This document shows, one piece after another, positions 14,747 through 23,465 of a DNA stretch of 59,124 bases. This stretch comes from an uncultured Flaviramulus sp. Its GTDB lineage: Bacteria; Bacteroidota; Bacteroidia; Flavobacteriales; Flavobacteriaceae. The stretch is from positions 1-59,124 of the forward strand of contig CANKVS010000023.1 of the NCBI GenBank assembly GCA_947487155.1. Direction: 5' to 3'. Below the pieces are notes generated by a model. That model did not search any database and was not told the DNA's origin. It saw nothing but the letters and a program-made list of their open reading frames with translations. Each line of letters begins with the position of its first letter. Positions within the stretch are counted from its first letter, which is position 1. The translations under genes and the position numbers were made by a program.

Positions 14747-15640
14747 TTGAGCAACTCAAAATCTTCATTAGCAACACATTCTGTAATCTCAGATTTTAAA
14801 GAAATTACTAAAATGCGATTAGCATTAAGTGTGGTATTTTCATCGCTTGCTGGATATGCATTAGGTGCTGAAACTGTAGATTTAAAAACTTTAGTTTTAC
14901 TAGCTTTTGGTGGATATTTTATGGTTGGCGCATCCAACGCTTTTAATCAAATTATTGAAAAAGATTTAGATAGCTTAATGGAGCGCACTAAAAACAGACC
15001 AATTCCTGCGGGTCGTATGTCGGTTAACACCGCATTCCTTATTGCTTCTGTTTTCACCTTATTAGGTATTATTATTTTATATACCATAAATAAGCAAACA
15101 GCTATGTTTGGTGCTATTTCTATATTTTTATACACCTGTGTTTATACGCCTTTAAAAACCAAAACACCTTTAGCTGTTTTTGTAGGAGCCATTCCTGGAG
15201 CTATTCCATTTATGTTAGGTTGGGTTGCCGCTACAGATGATTTTGGCATAGAACCTGGAACCTTATTTGCATTGCAGTTTTTTTGGCAATTTCCTCATTT
15301 TTGGGCCATTGGTTGGTTTTTATTTGAAGACTATAAAAAAGGTGGATTCTTTATGTTACCTACAGGAAAACAAGATAAAGGAACAGCAGTACAAACTATT
15401 ATGTACACCATCTGGACGCTTATTGTATCTATTATCCCTGTATTTGGTTTTACAGGGCAATTACAACTATCAATAGTTGCAGCAATTGTTGTGTTTATTT
15501 TAGGTTTGGGAATGCTGTATTATGCCATTCAGTTATTTAAAAAAATGACCGCGCAAGCTGCAAAAACATTAATGCTAGCAAGTGTTTTATATATTACATT
15601 GGTTCAAATTGTTTACGTTATCGATAAATTTATAAGTTAG
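14747..15640 (+). CDS. ctaB: Protoheme IX farnesyltransferase (heme O synthase)
   Basis: A 297-residue UbiA-family membrane enzyme that adds a farnesyl group to heme B for heme O/A-type oxidases. The prenyl-binding motif is NAFNQIIEKDLDSLMERTKN (N-x3-D-x2-D type, about residues 64-83), and the second Asp-rich site is near FEDYKKGGFFMLP. Nine hydrophobic segments are seen. The start is a TTG at 14747; relatives carry the SVISDFKEITKMRLALSVVF segment, so the first ATG at MRLAL would cut conserved sequence. The two subunit III genes follow directly (1-base gap to the first), so it is the head of the oxidase operon. Confidence 0.93.
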   Translation: MSNSKSSLATHSVISDFKEITKMRLALSVVFSSLAGYALGAETVDLKTLVLLAFGGYFMVGASNAFNQIIEKDLDSLMERTKNRPIPAGRMSVNTAFLIASVFTLLGIIILYTINKQTAMFGAISIFLYTCVYTPLKTKTPLAVFVGAIPGAIPFMLGWVAATDDFGIEPGTLFALQFFWQFPHFWAIGWFLFEDYKKGGFFMLPTGKQDKGTAVQTIMYTIWTLIVSIIPVFGFTGQLQLSIVAAIVVFILGLGMLYYAIQLFKKMTAQAAKTLMLASVLYITLVQIVYVIDKFIS

Positions 15641-15641
15641 A

Positions 15642-16223
15642 ATGGATTTAACTCAAGGTACTTTAGAAGAAAAAAATAGCAGAGCAAAAAAAATGATGCT
15701 TTGGTTTGGTATTATATCGCTCGTCATGTCTTTTGCAGGATGGACTAGCGCATTTGTAGTAAGTAGTTCTAGACCAGATTGGTTAAAAGATTTTCAATTA
15801 CCAAACGCATTTATAATAAGCACGGTAATTATATTAATAAGTAGTATAACATTTGTTTTAGCAAAAAAGGCATTAAAAAATAACAACAGACAACAAACAG
15901 CTTTATTCTTATTTGCTACGCTTGCACTTGGCATTGCATTTATTTTTTATCAGTTTAATGGCTTTCAGCAAATTATAGATTTGGGTTACAATTTTACAGG
16001 GCCAACAAGCAATGTAACCATGTCTTACATCTATTTAATAGCCATTGTTCATATTTTACACGTGGTAGTTGGGTTATTTTGTTTGTTAGTAGTAATTTAT
16101 AATCATTTTAAACAAAAGTATAATGCATCAAAAATGCTTGGTTTTGAACTAGCGGCAACCTTTTGGCATTTCATTGATATACTATGGGTATATCTCTTTT
16201 TATTTTTATATTTTGTTAGATAG
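15642..16223 (+). CDS. Heme-copper oxidase subunit III, short form
   Basis: A 193-residue subunit III with five hydrophobic helices. End motifs FELAATFWHFIDILWVYLFL and IVHILHVVVG are typical of the family (conserved His and Glu in the last helices). It supports the catalytic subunits I/II, which are not in this window. It starts 2 bases after ctaB. A second, longer subunit III gene follows after a 137-base gap with its own promoter-like element, as in other flavobacteria. Confidence 0.9.
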   Translation: MDLTQGTLEEKNSRAKKMMLWFGIISLVMSFAGWTSAFVVSSSRPDWLKDFQLPNAFIISTVIILISSITFVLAKKALKNNNRQQTALFLFATLALGIAFIFYQFNGFQQIIDLGYNFTGPTSNVTMSYIYLIAIVHILHVVVGLFCLLVVIYNHFKQKYNASKMLGFELAATFWHFIDILWVYLFLFLYFVR

Positions 16224-16324
16224 ATTATCTCGCTTTTTAACGCTCTTAAATAGTATACAACACAACCTTTACATAGAGTTTTTAAATTTTAGTGTAGTAT
16301 ATTTTATTAGATAAATAAAATGAT

Positions 16325-16332
16325 TATTTTTG
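16325..16332 (+). promoter_or_regulatory. TATTTTTG -7 element before the long subunit III gene
   Basis: Matches TAnnTTTG, 28 bases before the ATG at 16361, in a 137-base gap. It suggests separate transcription of the subunit III/IV pair. Confidence 0.45.
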
Positions 16333-16360
16333 TGCAACTTTTTAAAAACAACCAATACAT

Positions 16361-17341
16361 ATGAGTACTACAGTTGTAAATACTGGAACAGAAGGAAAAA
16401 CTTGGGGAGGAGGTAACAAACCTTTAAATGCAAGTTATGGTAAAATGATGATGTGGTTTTTCATTGTTTCAGATGCCTTAACGTTTTCAGGTTTTTTAGC
16501 AGCCTACGGGTTTTCAAGATTTAAATTTATTGATTCATGGCCCATTGCAGATGAAGTGTTTACGCACGTTCCGTTTTTTCACGGCAACTACCCAATGATT
16601 TATGTGGCTTTCATGACATTTATACTTATTATGTCGTCTGTAACTATGGTATTGGCAGTTGATGCTGGTCATCATTTAAACAAAGCTAAAGTAACTATTT
16701 ACATGTTTTTAACCATTATTGGTGGTTTAATTTTTGTTGGTTCTCAAGCTTGGGAATGGGGAACATTTATTAAAGGTGATTATGGTGCTATTCAAACTAA
16801 AGGCGGTAATATTTTGCAGTTTGTTGATACTGAAGGACACCGTGTAGCACTTAGAGATTTCACCACAGTTAATGAACATTCAGACAGAACAGCACACGAA
16901 CGCAAAAATGGATTATGGTTTGTTGATGAAGGGACTTTACCAACTTATACTGTTGAAGAAGTTATTCACGGGTTTGAAGCTCATGATAATGTTTTAGTAA
17001 GAACTCAAATTATTAATGACGCTGGTGAAAAAACAGTATTATCTAGAGGCGAATCTTTAAAACTATTAAAAGAAAATGGTAAAGCAGTTGTAGAAGGTGC
17101 CAACTTGCATGTTAATGAGTATGGCTCTCCACTATTTGCAGATTTCTTTTTCTTTATAACAGGTTTCCACGGTTTTCACGTATTTTCAGGCGTTGTTATT
17201 AATATAATTATTTTCTTTAATGTTATTTTAGGAACATACGAAAGACGTAAAAACTACGAAATGGTTGAAAAAGTTGGTCTTTACTGGCACTTTGTAGATT
17301 TGGTTTGGGTATTTGTATTTACATTCTTCTACCTAGTTTAA
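16361..17341 (+). CDS. Cytochrome c oxidase subunit III, long form with hydrophilic insertion
   Basis: A 326-residue subunit III. Helices at the N-terminus (KMMMWFFIVSDALTFSGFLA) and C-terminus (ITGFHGFHVFSGVVINIIIF, YWHFVDLVWVFVFTFFYLV) carry the usual His residues. Between them, about residues 135-255 form a charged, soluble insertion (VDTEGHRVALRDFTTVNEHS and following) that typical subunit III lacks. It probably lies outside the membrane and may bind a partner. It precedes the subunit IV gene by 56 bases, a gap that contains a 23-base palindromic repeat. Confidence 0.9.
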   Translation: MSTTVVNTGTEGKTWGGGNKPLNASYGKMMMWFFIVSDALTFSGFLAAYGFSRFKFIDSWPIADEVFTHVPFFHGNYPMIYVAFMTFILIMSSVTMVLAVDAGHHLNKAKVTIYMFLTIIGGLIFVGSQAWEWGTFIKGDYGAIQTKGGNILQFVDTEGHRVALRDFTTVNEHSDRTAHERKNGLWFVDEGTLPTYTVEEVIHGFEAHDNVLVRTQIINDAGEKTVLSRGESLKLLKENGKAVVEGANLHVNEYGSPLFADFFFFITGFHGFHVFSGVVINIIIFFNVILGTYERRKNYEMVEKVGLYWHFVDLVWVFVFTFFYLV

Positions 17342-17360
17342 TTAATTAAGAATTTATTTT

Positions 17361-17383
17361 TCATTTCCTTGAAGAAGGAAATC
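17361..17383. repeat. 23-bp palindromic repeat between oxidase genes
   Basis: TCATTTCC-N8-GGAAATC. It is the exact reverse complement of the copy at 37900-37922, and has the same arms as 8113-8135 but a different centre. Confidence 0.7.
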
Positions 17384-17397
17384 TAAAAACATTTAAA

Positions 17398-17778
17398 ATG
17401 GCACACGAACATAAATTAGCAATATTTAGAGGATTAGTAAAGTTTAAATCGAACACTCAAAAAATTTGGGGTGTATTAATCTTTTTAACTATTGTTACAG
17501 CAGTAGAAGTTGTATTAGGTATCTACAAACCCAAAAGCTTAATGGTGCAATTTTTAGGCATGAAAGGCTTAAATTGGATATTCATCATTTTAACTATTGT
17601 AAAAGCCTATTATATTACTTGGGACTTTATGCACATGCGTGACGAAACAAAAAGTTTAAGACGTATGGTTGTTTGGACAGCTATATTTTTAATTTTATAC
17701 TTAATTTTCATCTTATTACAAGAAGGCGGATACGTTTTTGATGTATATAAAGACGGATTTGTAAAAAGAGATTTTTAG
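17398..17778 (+). CDS. Cytochrome c oxidase subunit IV family protein
   Basis: A 126-residue small membrane protein with three hydrophobic segments (about 22-42, 55-75, 92-110). The motifs KIWGVLIFLTIVTAVEVVLG and VKAYYITWDFMHMRDE match bacterial subunit IV (CtaF/CoxD-like) proteins. It likely stabilises the oxidase assembled from the preceding subunit III genes. An intrinsic terminator at 17832 ends this transcript. Confidence 0.9.
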   Translation: MAHEHKLAIFRGLVKFKSNTQKIWGVLIFLTIVTAVEVVLGIYKPKSLMVQFLGMKGLNWIFIILTIVKAYYITWDFMHMRDETKSLRRMVVWTAIFLILYLIFILLQEGGYVFDVYKDGFVKRDF

Positions 17779-17831
17779 CCTCAAACGTTTAAACCTGCAC
17801 TAAGCATACTAAATGTTAAAAATATAATTTC

Positions 17832-17864
17832 AAGGTGGTTTTAATAACCACCTTTTTTATTTTT
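17832..17864 (+). terminator. Intrinsic terminator of the oxidase subunit genes, overlapping a promoter
   Basis: AAGGTGGTT/AACCACCTT with a 5-base loop, then TTTTATTTTT. The same end contains TATTTTTG (17858-17865), a TAnnTTTG match that may serve as the -7 element of the next gene, so the terminator and the following promoter overlap. Confidence 0.75.
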
Positions 17865-17901
17865 GCAAAGTATTTATTTTTCAGAAAAACACATTTACTT
17901 A

Positions 17902-18627
17902 ATGGATTATAAAAAAGTTAGTCGATACGTAGTTTTAGGAATTTTATTTTTTCTTCCTGTTACATTTTTATTGTTTTTATATCCAGCTACTCATAATTAC
18001 ACACCACTCGATATTATAAATGAAGATGTTTTAGATATCAATCTATTTACTTCAGATTCAAATGAAAACATCGTTTTTAAAGACCATATTACCGTACTCG
18101 GTTTTTTAGGAAATAATCCTAAAAAAAACAGCACTGCAGCTTCAAACTTAAAAGAACTTGTTTACGACAAGTTTAAAGGTTTTAAGCGTTTTCAAATTGT
18201 TATTGTAATGCCTAAAGGTAGCGAAGAAGCTGCAAAAAAACTTAAAAACGACATTAGCTCTTATCAAGATATAAGGTTTTGGCATTTTGTTTTTGGCGAA
18301 CCTAACGACATTAAGAATGTATATACAAGTTTAAAAAGCAAAACAAGTCTAAACACAAACTTAGCAACCAATAATGTTTTTATAATTGATAAAGAATTAA
18401 AACAAAGAGGCAGGCTTGATGATAGAACAGATAAGGAATTAGAAAAAAACAAATCCGTTTATATGCTAACCGCATACGATTGTATTGAAGTTGCCGAAAT
18501 AAAAAATAAAATGAGCGACGATTTGCGTATTTTATTTACCGAGTATAGACAAAAACGAAAAGGCGAGTTTAATTCAGATTCTAGAAGAGCAAACGATTTA
18601 AATACTACCAATGAGCCAGAAAACTAA
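17902..18627 (+). CDS. Membrane-anchored SCO-like protein without the copper cysteines
   Basis: A 241-residue protein with one N-terminal hydrophobic segment (YVVLGILFFLPVTFLLFLY). It is followed by a soluble domain with thioredoxin-like strands (HITVLGFLGNN, FQIVIVMPKGSE, NNVFIIDKELKQRGRLDDR). The layout resembles SCO, but there is no CxxxC pair. The start is the ATG at 17902 (MDYKK); the frame also runs back to a TTG at 17863. It overlaps the true SCO gene by 17 bases, so the two are translationally coupled and probably act together in oxidase assembly. Function otherwise unknown; the SCO-fold idea is an inference. Confidence 0.72.
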   Translation: MDYKKVSRYVVLGILFFLPVTFLLFLYPATHNYTPLDIINEDVLDINLFTSDSNENIVFKDHITVLGFLGNNPKKNSTAASNLKELVYDKFKGFKRFQIVIVMPKGSEEAAKKLKNDISSYQDIRFWHFVFGEPNDIKNVYTSLKSKTSLNTNLATNNVFIIDKELKQRGRLDDRTDKELEKNKSVYMLTAYDCIEVAEIKNKMSDDLRILFTEYRQKRKGEFNSDSRRANDLNTTNEPEN

Positions 18628-19357
18628 TTATTCATACATAGGTATCGCATTTATTATTTTAATTTTCGGAATTATATTTATTCCAAGAATTATAGATAGA
18701 ATTTCTAATAATGATATTATTCGTAATGAAAGCAGAAGCGATTTAGTTGATGATAAAAAACCAAGTATTTCCGATTTAGCTTTTATTGAAAGTAATGGCG
18801 TAAACAGAAAAGTACCCGCATTTAGTTTTACCAATCAAAACGGAAAAATCATAACAAATAAAGACTACCTAGGTAAGGTTTATGTTATAGAATTCTTCTT
18901 TACCACCTGCCCTACCATTTGCCCCAGAATGAATGCTAACCTTATTCAAATACAAAACACATTCAAAGATTTTGAAAACTTTGGAGTAGCTTCATTCACT
19001 ATAAATCCAGAACATGATACCTCAGAAATTCTTAAAGCCTATGCCAATAAATATGGTATAACAAATCCTAATTGGCATTTAATGACTGGAAATAAAGAAT
19101 CTATCTACAAACTAGCCAACGAAGGATTTTATATTTATGCTGCCGAAAACAAAAATGTTTTAGGTGGTTTTGAGCACTCTGGAAATTTTGCTTTAATAGA
19201 TAAAAACGGATTTATTAGATCGAGAAAAGATCAATATGGAAACCCTATTATTTATTATAAAGGCATTATTTCAGAAACTGAAAAAGTAGATGAAGATGGT
19301 GTAAAAGAAGAGATAAGTGCTTTAAAAGAAGATATTAAAAAACTGCTTGACGAATAA
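18611..19357 (+). CDS. SCO1/SenC family copper chaperone for cytochrome oxidase
   Basis: A 248-residue protein with an N-terminal anchor (IGIAFIILIFGIIFIPRII) and a periplasmic thioredoxin fold. The copper/thiol site is TTCPTICPRMN (Cys pair CxxxC near residues 100 and 104), with the conserved His in GFEHSGNFALID near residue 189. It delivers copper to the CuA centre of subunit II or keeps its cysteines reduced. It is translationally coupled to the preceding cysteine-less protein and followed 18 bases later by the DUF420 gene. Confidence 0.93.
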   Translation: MSQKTNYSYIGIAFIILIFGIIFIPRIIDRISNNDIIRNESRSDLVDDKKPSISDLAFIESNGVNRKVPAFSFTNQNGKIITNKDYLGKVYVIEFFFTTCPTICPRMNANLIQIQNTFKDFENFGVASFTINPEHDTSEILKAYANKYGITNPNWHLMTGNKESIYKLANEGFYIYAAENKNVLGGFEHSGNFALIDKNGFIRSRKDQYGNPIIYYKGIISETEKVDEDGVKEEISALKEDIKKLLDE

Positions 19358-19375
19358 GTTTAATAGTATTGAATT

Positions 19376-19912
19376 ATGAATAATCAAGAACCCATTTTAG
19401 ACGACAAAAAATACAATAAACTCATAGTTGTTTTATCTATTGTTATTCCAATTGTAGTAGCAGTTTTATTTGGTATTAAAATCCCAAATGTTGAACCTTT
19501 AAGTTTTTTACCGCCTATTTACGCAACAATAAATGGGTTAACAGCAGTTATTTTAATACTCGCGTTTTTTGCTATTAAAAAGAAAAATATCGTACTTCAT
19601 GAAAATTTAATGACCACTGCCGTTTGGTGTTCGGTAGCATTTTTAGTTATGTATGTTGCTTATCACATGACTAGCGATTCGACTAAATTTGGAGGTGAAG
19701 GCGCAATAAAATACTTCTATTATTTTATATTGTTAACTCATATAGTTTTATCTATTGCAGTTATTCCGTTTGTATTAATTACTTATGTTAGGGCTATTAC
19801 AAATAATTTTGAAAAGCATAAAAAAATAGCTAAAATAACATTTCCGCTATGGTTATACGTCGCTATTACAGGTGTTATTGTTTACATCATGATTTCTCCA
19901 TATTATATATAA
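19376..19912 (+). CDS. DUF420 (CtaM-like) membrane protein
   Basis: A 178-residue protein with five hydrophobic helices. The conserved His residues of DUF420 are visible in VLHENLMTT, YVAYHMTSD, LLTHIVLSI and FEKHKKIAKITFPLWLYVA. DUF420 proteins such as CtaM are needed for maturation of some heme-copper oxidases, which fits the position directly after SCO. The next small gene starts one base after its stop. Confidence 0.9.
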   Translation: MNNQEPILDDKKYNKLIVVLSIVIPIVVAVLFGIKIPNVEPLSFLPPIYATINGLTAVILILAFFAIKKKNIVLHENLMTTAVWCSVAFLVMYVAYHMTSDSTKFGGEGAIKYFYYFILLTHIVLSIAVIPFVLITYVRAITNNFEKHKKIAKITFPLWLYVAITGVIVYIMISPYYI

Positions 19913-19913
19913 C

Positions 19914-20132
19914 ATGAAGCACAAAGTCATCTTTTTTCTTTTTTCACTTTGCTTTTTTCTAAAAACCAATGCCCAATGTGCTATGTGTCGCGCTGTTTTA
20001 GAAAGTGAAGAAGGGCAAAGTGCAGCAGAAGGTATTAACGATGGTATTGTTTATTTAATGGCTATTCCGTACATTCTTGTTGGTGGTATTGGCTATTTTA
20101 TTTATAGAAAATACTCTAAGTCAAAACATTAG
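19914..20132 (+). CDS. Small secreted/membrane protein with CAMC motif
   Basis: 72 residues: a signal peptide (MKHKVIFFLFSLCFFLKTNA) followed at once by QCAMCRAVLESEEG, a short acidic linker, and one C-terminal helix (VYLMAIPYILVGGIGYFIY) ending in basic residues. The CxxC right after the signal cleavage site could bind metal or do thiol chemistry. It is the last gene of the oxidase-assembly run, so a role in metal or heme delivery is plausible but unproven. Confidence 0.75.
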   Translation: MKHKVIFFLFSLCFFLKTNAQCAMCRAVLESEEGQSAAEGINDGIVYLMAIPYILVGGIGYFIYRKYSKSKH

Positions 20133-20271
20133 TTTTATCTAAATACAGTATCCTATTTAAATAATTTTATTATTTAACATTTAATTAAAACGATTTTTTG
20201 TAACAAAATTCCACCTTTGTAGTCTAATTGGTATTGTATTTGATGATACTCCAAAAAAACCAACGACTATT

Positions 20272-20973
20272 ATGTTAAAAATCAATCAACTTCACAAATC
20301 CTATCCTATAGGTGATTCCAGTTTACATGTTTTAAAAGGTATTGATCTTTCTGTAGAAGAAGGCGAAATGGTAGCCATTATGGGATCTTCTGGCTCAGGA
20401 AAATCTACATTATTAAATATAATAGGCATTTTAGACGAGGCTGGTGAAGGCGAGTACATTTTAGATGGTGTTCCTATTAAAGATCTTACAGAAAAAAAAG
20501 CAGCCGTTTACAGAAACAAGTTTTTAGGGTTTATTTTCCAGTCCTTTAACCTAATTAACTATAAAAATGCTTTAGAGAATGTAGCATTGCCTTTATACTA
20601 TCAAGGCATGAATAGAAAAGACCGACAAAAACTGGCTATGTTTCACCTAGAAAAAGTAGGTTTAGCAGATTGGGCTACCCATTTGCCTAACGAGCTTTCT
20701 GGTGGGCAAAAACAACGTGTAGCAATTGCAAGAGCTTTAGCAGCAAACCCAAAATTATTATTAGCAGATGAACCTACTGGAGCTTTAGACACTAAAACAT
20801 CTTACGAAATAATGGAGTTCATCCAACAGTTAAACGATGAGGGTAAAACCATTTTAATGGTTACTCATGAGGAAGATATTGCTAATATGTGTAAAAGAAT
20901 TGTTCGTTTGCGAGATGGAGTTATTATGGAAGACAAAAAAGTAACGCAGGTAAGAGCTGAACAGCATGTTTGA
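20272..20973 (+). CDS. ABC transporter ATP-binding protein (MacB/LolD type)
   Basis: A 233-residue ATPase. Walker A is MGSSGSGKSTLLN (about residue 38-50), the Q-loop is FIFQSFNLINY, the signature is LSGGQKQRVAIARALA and Walker B is LLLADEPTGALD. The type is that of LolD/MacB/FtsE ATPases serving FtsX-like permeases. It overlaps the first permease gene by 8 bases and heads an operon with two permeases, an adaptor and a TolC-type channel, i.e. a tripartite efflux or secretion pump. Substrate unknown. Confidence 0.93.
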   Translation: MLKINQLHKSYPIGDSSLHVLKGIDLSVEEGEMVAIMGSSGSGKSTLLNIIGILDEAGEGEYILDGVPIKDLTEKKAAVYRNKFLGFIFQSFNLINYKNALENVALPLYYQGMNRKDRQKLAMFHLEKVGLADWATHLPNELSGGQKQRVAIARALAANPKLLLADEPTGALDTKTSYEIMEFIQQLNDEGKTILMVTHEEDIANMCKRIVRLRDGVIMEDKKVTQVRAEQHV

Positions 20974-22195
20974 TTTAGACCTTTGGCGGGAAATATTTCA
21001 AAGTATTAATAAAAATAGAACCAGAAGTTTACTCTCTGGTTTTACAGTAACGTTTGCTATTTTATTATTCACTATCCTTTTCGGTATTGCTAATGGGTTA
21101 AACAACACCTTTAAAGAAGCCTTTACAGACGATGCAACTAATTCCATATTTATAAGATCTGGAAGAACAACAAAGGCACATAAAGGGCTTCAAGCAGGAC
21201 GTAGAATTCAATTTAAAAACAATGATTTAGAATACATTAAAAAAGATTTTGATGATAAAGTTGAATTTATAACGGCAAGAATTTATTTAAACGTTAATGC
21301 CACTTTTAAAAACGAACAAAGCACTTATTCTGTAAGAGCTGTACATCCAGACCATCAATACCTTGAACGAACTTTAATGAAAGATGGACGGTATATTAAC
21401 ACAAATGATTTAAAGAATAAAACAAAAGTTATAGTAATTGGTCGCTTAGTAGCTGAAGATTTATTTATTAAAACAGATCCTTTAGGCAAGTATATTAACC
21501 TAAATGGTATACAATATAAAGTAGTTGGTATTTTTAAAGATGAAGGAAACGATAACGAAGAGCGTTTAATCTATATGCCAGTTACCACAGCGCAGCAAGT
21601 TTATGGAAAAAATGATTATGTAGACCAAATTAATTTAACGTATAAACCAGAGATGGATTTTAATCAGGCTATTGCTTTTGGTAACGATCTTACAAAAAAA
21701 CTAAAAGACCGTTTTAATATTGCTAAAAGTGATCAAAGAGCAATTAGAGTCTTTAATATGGCAAACCAAACCAAAGGTGTTAACCAAATGACAACCGTTT
21801 TGGGTATTATTATATTAATTATAGGTTTAGGAACATTAATTGCTGGCATTGTGGGTATTAGCAATATCATGATTTTTATTGTTAAAGAACGTACCAAAGA
21901 AATTGGTATTCGTAAAGCTTTAGGTGCTTCACCAAGATCTATTGTATCCATTATATTAATAGAATCTATAATTATAACTGCTATAGCAGGATACATTGGA
22001 TTATTAATAGGTATGGGCATTTTAGAATGGATTGGACCAAGTTTAAAACAATACTTCATTACAAATCCATCGGTAAGTACATCTTTAGTAATATCGGCAA
22101 CAATAACATTAATTGCTGCTGGAACTTTAGCAGGGTATTTACCAGCAAAAAGAGCGTCTCGTATTAAACCTATTGTAGCACTTAGAAACGATTAA
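20966..22195 (+). CDS. ABC transporter permease (MacB-type), first copy
   Basis: A 409-residue protein with one N-terminal helix (SLLSGFTVTFAILLFTILF), a large periplasmic MacB core domain (about 45-270) and three C-terminal FtsX-domain helices (GIIILIIGLGTLIAGIVGIS and on). The coupling segment KERTKEIGIRKALGASPRSI is typical of the FtsX domain. It likely forms a heterodimer with the next gene product, which starts 2 bases after its stop. Such machines use ATP to push substrates from the periplasm through the adaptor and channel. Confidence 0.92.
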   Translation: MFDLDLWREIFQSINKNRTRSLLSGFTVTFAILLFTILFGIANGLNNTFKEAFTDDATNSIFIRSGRTTKAHKGLQAGRRIQFKNNDLEYIKKDFDDKVEFITARIYLNVNATFKNEQSTYSVRAVHPDHQYLERTLMKDGRYINTNDLKNKTKVIVIGRLVAEDLFIKTDPLGKYINLNGIQYKVVGIFKDEGNDNEERLIYMPVTTAQQVYGKNDYVDQINLTYKPEMDFNQAIAFGNDLTKKLKDRFNIAKSDQRAIRVFNMANQTKGVNQMTTVLGIIILIIGLGTLIAGIVGISNIMIFIVKERTKEIGIRKALGASPRSIVSIILIESIIITAIAGYIGLLIGMGILEWIGPSLKQYFITNPSVSTSLVISATITLIAAGTLAGYLPAKRASRIKPIVALRND

Positions 22196-22197
22196 CC

Positions 22198-23442
22198 ATG
22201 ATTAGATTTTTATTTGATAGAGACACATGGCAGGAAGTATACGATAGTATGAGCAAAAATAAATTGCGCACTATTATTACCATGATTGGCGTTTGGTGGG
22301 GCATATTATTACTCATTGGACTTTTAGGTTCAGCGCGTGGCATGGAAAACTCTTTTAATCGCCTCTTTGGAGATTTCGCTACTAATAGCGTGTTTATTTG
22401 GGGGCAAAGTACAGGAAAACCATTTAAAGGATTCCAAGAAGGGCGACGTGTTAGACTATCATTATCAGATGCAAAAAAAATAGAAGAAAACATTGAAGGT
22501 ATCGAGTTTGTTGTTCCTAGAAATCAAAATCGAAGTCTAGTTGTTCGAAATTTTTTATCCGAAAGTTTTAGTGTAGCTGGAGATTATCCACTTTTAGATG
22601 CTGTAGAAAAAAAGAAATTAATTCATGGGCGTTTCATTAATCAGAACGATATAGAGGAAAAGAAAAAAGTAGCTGTCATATCAGAAGACGTATATAAACA
22701 ACTTTTTAAAAAAGATGAAAAAGCTATAGGCGAGTATATTCAAATTAATAATATTAATTATACTGTTATTGGAATTTTTGAAGAAGGAAAAATTTCAATG
22801 GGGCCTACTATAAATATTCATATTCCTTTTACAACATTTCAACAAGTTTATAACCAAGGTGATAGAATTGGCTGGATGATGATTACAGGAAAAATAGAAT
22901 ACGATATTGTACAAATAGAAAAAGACTGCAAACTGCTACTTAAAAACTTAAACGATATACATCCGCGAGATAATCGTGCCTTAGGTAGTGCCAATGCAGG
23001 ACAAGAAATAGGAAAAGTAACAGGGTTTTTAAAAGGCATGCAATTTTTAACTTGGTTTGTAGGTATTGCAACATTAATTGCTGGCGTATTTGCTATTGGA
23101 AACATTTTACTTATAACAGTAAAAGAACGCACTAACGAAATTGGAGTTAGACGTGCATTGGGAGCAACCCCATTCGAAATTAAACGACAAATAGTGGTTG
23201 AAGCTGTTTTTTTAACATTAATAGCTGGGTTATTTGGAATTATTTCTGGAGGATGGATTTTAATATTACTAGACCATCTTTATGGTCAGGGTGATGACGC
23301 TGTATTAGTAAATGCTTCTGTTTCAATTCTAATTGTATTTGTAGCACTACTAATATTAGTAACCCTAGGAACACTTATAGGATTAATTCCTGCATTTAAA
23401 GCCACTAGCGTTAAACCTATAGAAGCATTAAGAGAAGAATAA
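22198..23442 (+). CDS. ABC transporter permease (MacB-type), second copy
   Basis: A 414-residue paralogue of the preceding permease: N-terminal helix (TIITMIGVWWGILLLIGLLG), periplasmic MacB core, and the FtsX coupling motif KERTNEIGVRRALGATPFEI followed by two more helices. Shared motifs such as NSVFIWGQSTGKPFKGFQEG and NSIFIRSGRTTKAHKGLQAG in the two genes show an old duplication. Together they would form a heterodimeric permease driven by the ATPase encoded at 20272. Confidence 0.92.
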   Translation: MIRFLFDRDTWQEVYDSMSKNKLRTIITMIGVWWGILLLIGLLGSARGMENSFNRLFGDFATNSVFIWGQSTGKPFKGFQEGRRVRLSLSDAKKIEENIEGIEFVVPRNQNRSLVVRNFLSESFSVAGDYPLLDAVEKKKLIHGRFINQNDIEEKKKVAVISEDVYKQLFKKDEKAIGEYIQINNINYTVIGIFEEGKISMGPTINIHIPFTTFQQVYNQGDRIGWMMITGKIEYDIVQIEKDCKLLLKNLNDIHPRDNRALGSANAGQEIGKVTGFLKGMQFLTWFVGIATLIAGVFAIGNILLITVKERTNEIGVRRALGATPFEIKRQIVVEAVFLTLIAGLFGIISGGWILILLDHLYGQGDDAVLVNASVSILIVFVALLILVTLGTLIGLIPAFKATSVKPIEALREE

Positions 23443-23465
23443 AACAATCAATCATACAAATTAAA

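Noticed and set aside
14623..14937. 104-codon minus-strand frame across the ctaB start
   Set aside because: It is antisense to the conserved ctaB N-terminus and the ctaB promoter, with no protein features.
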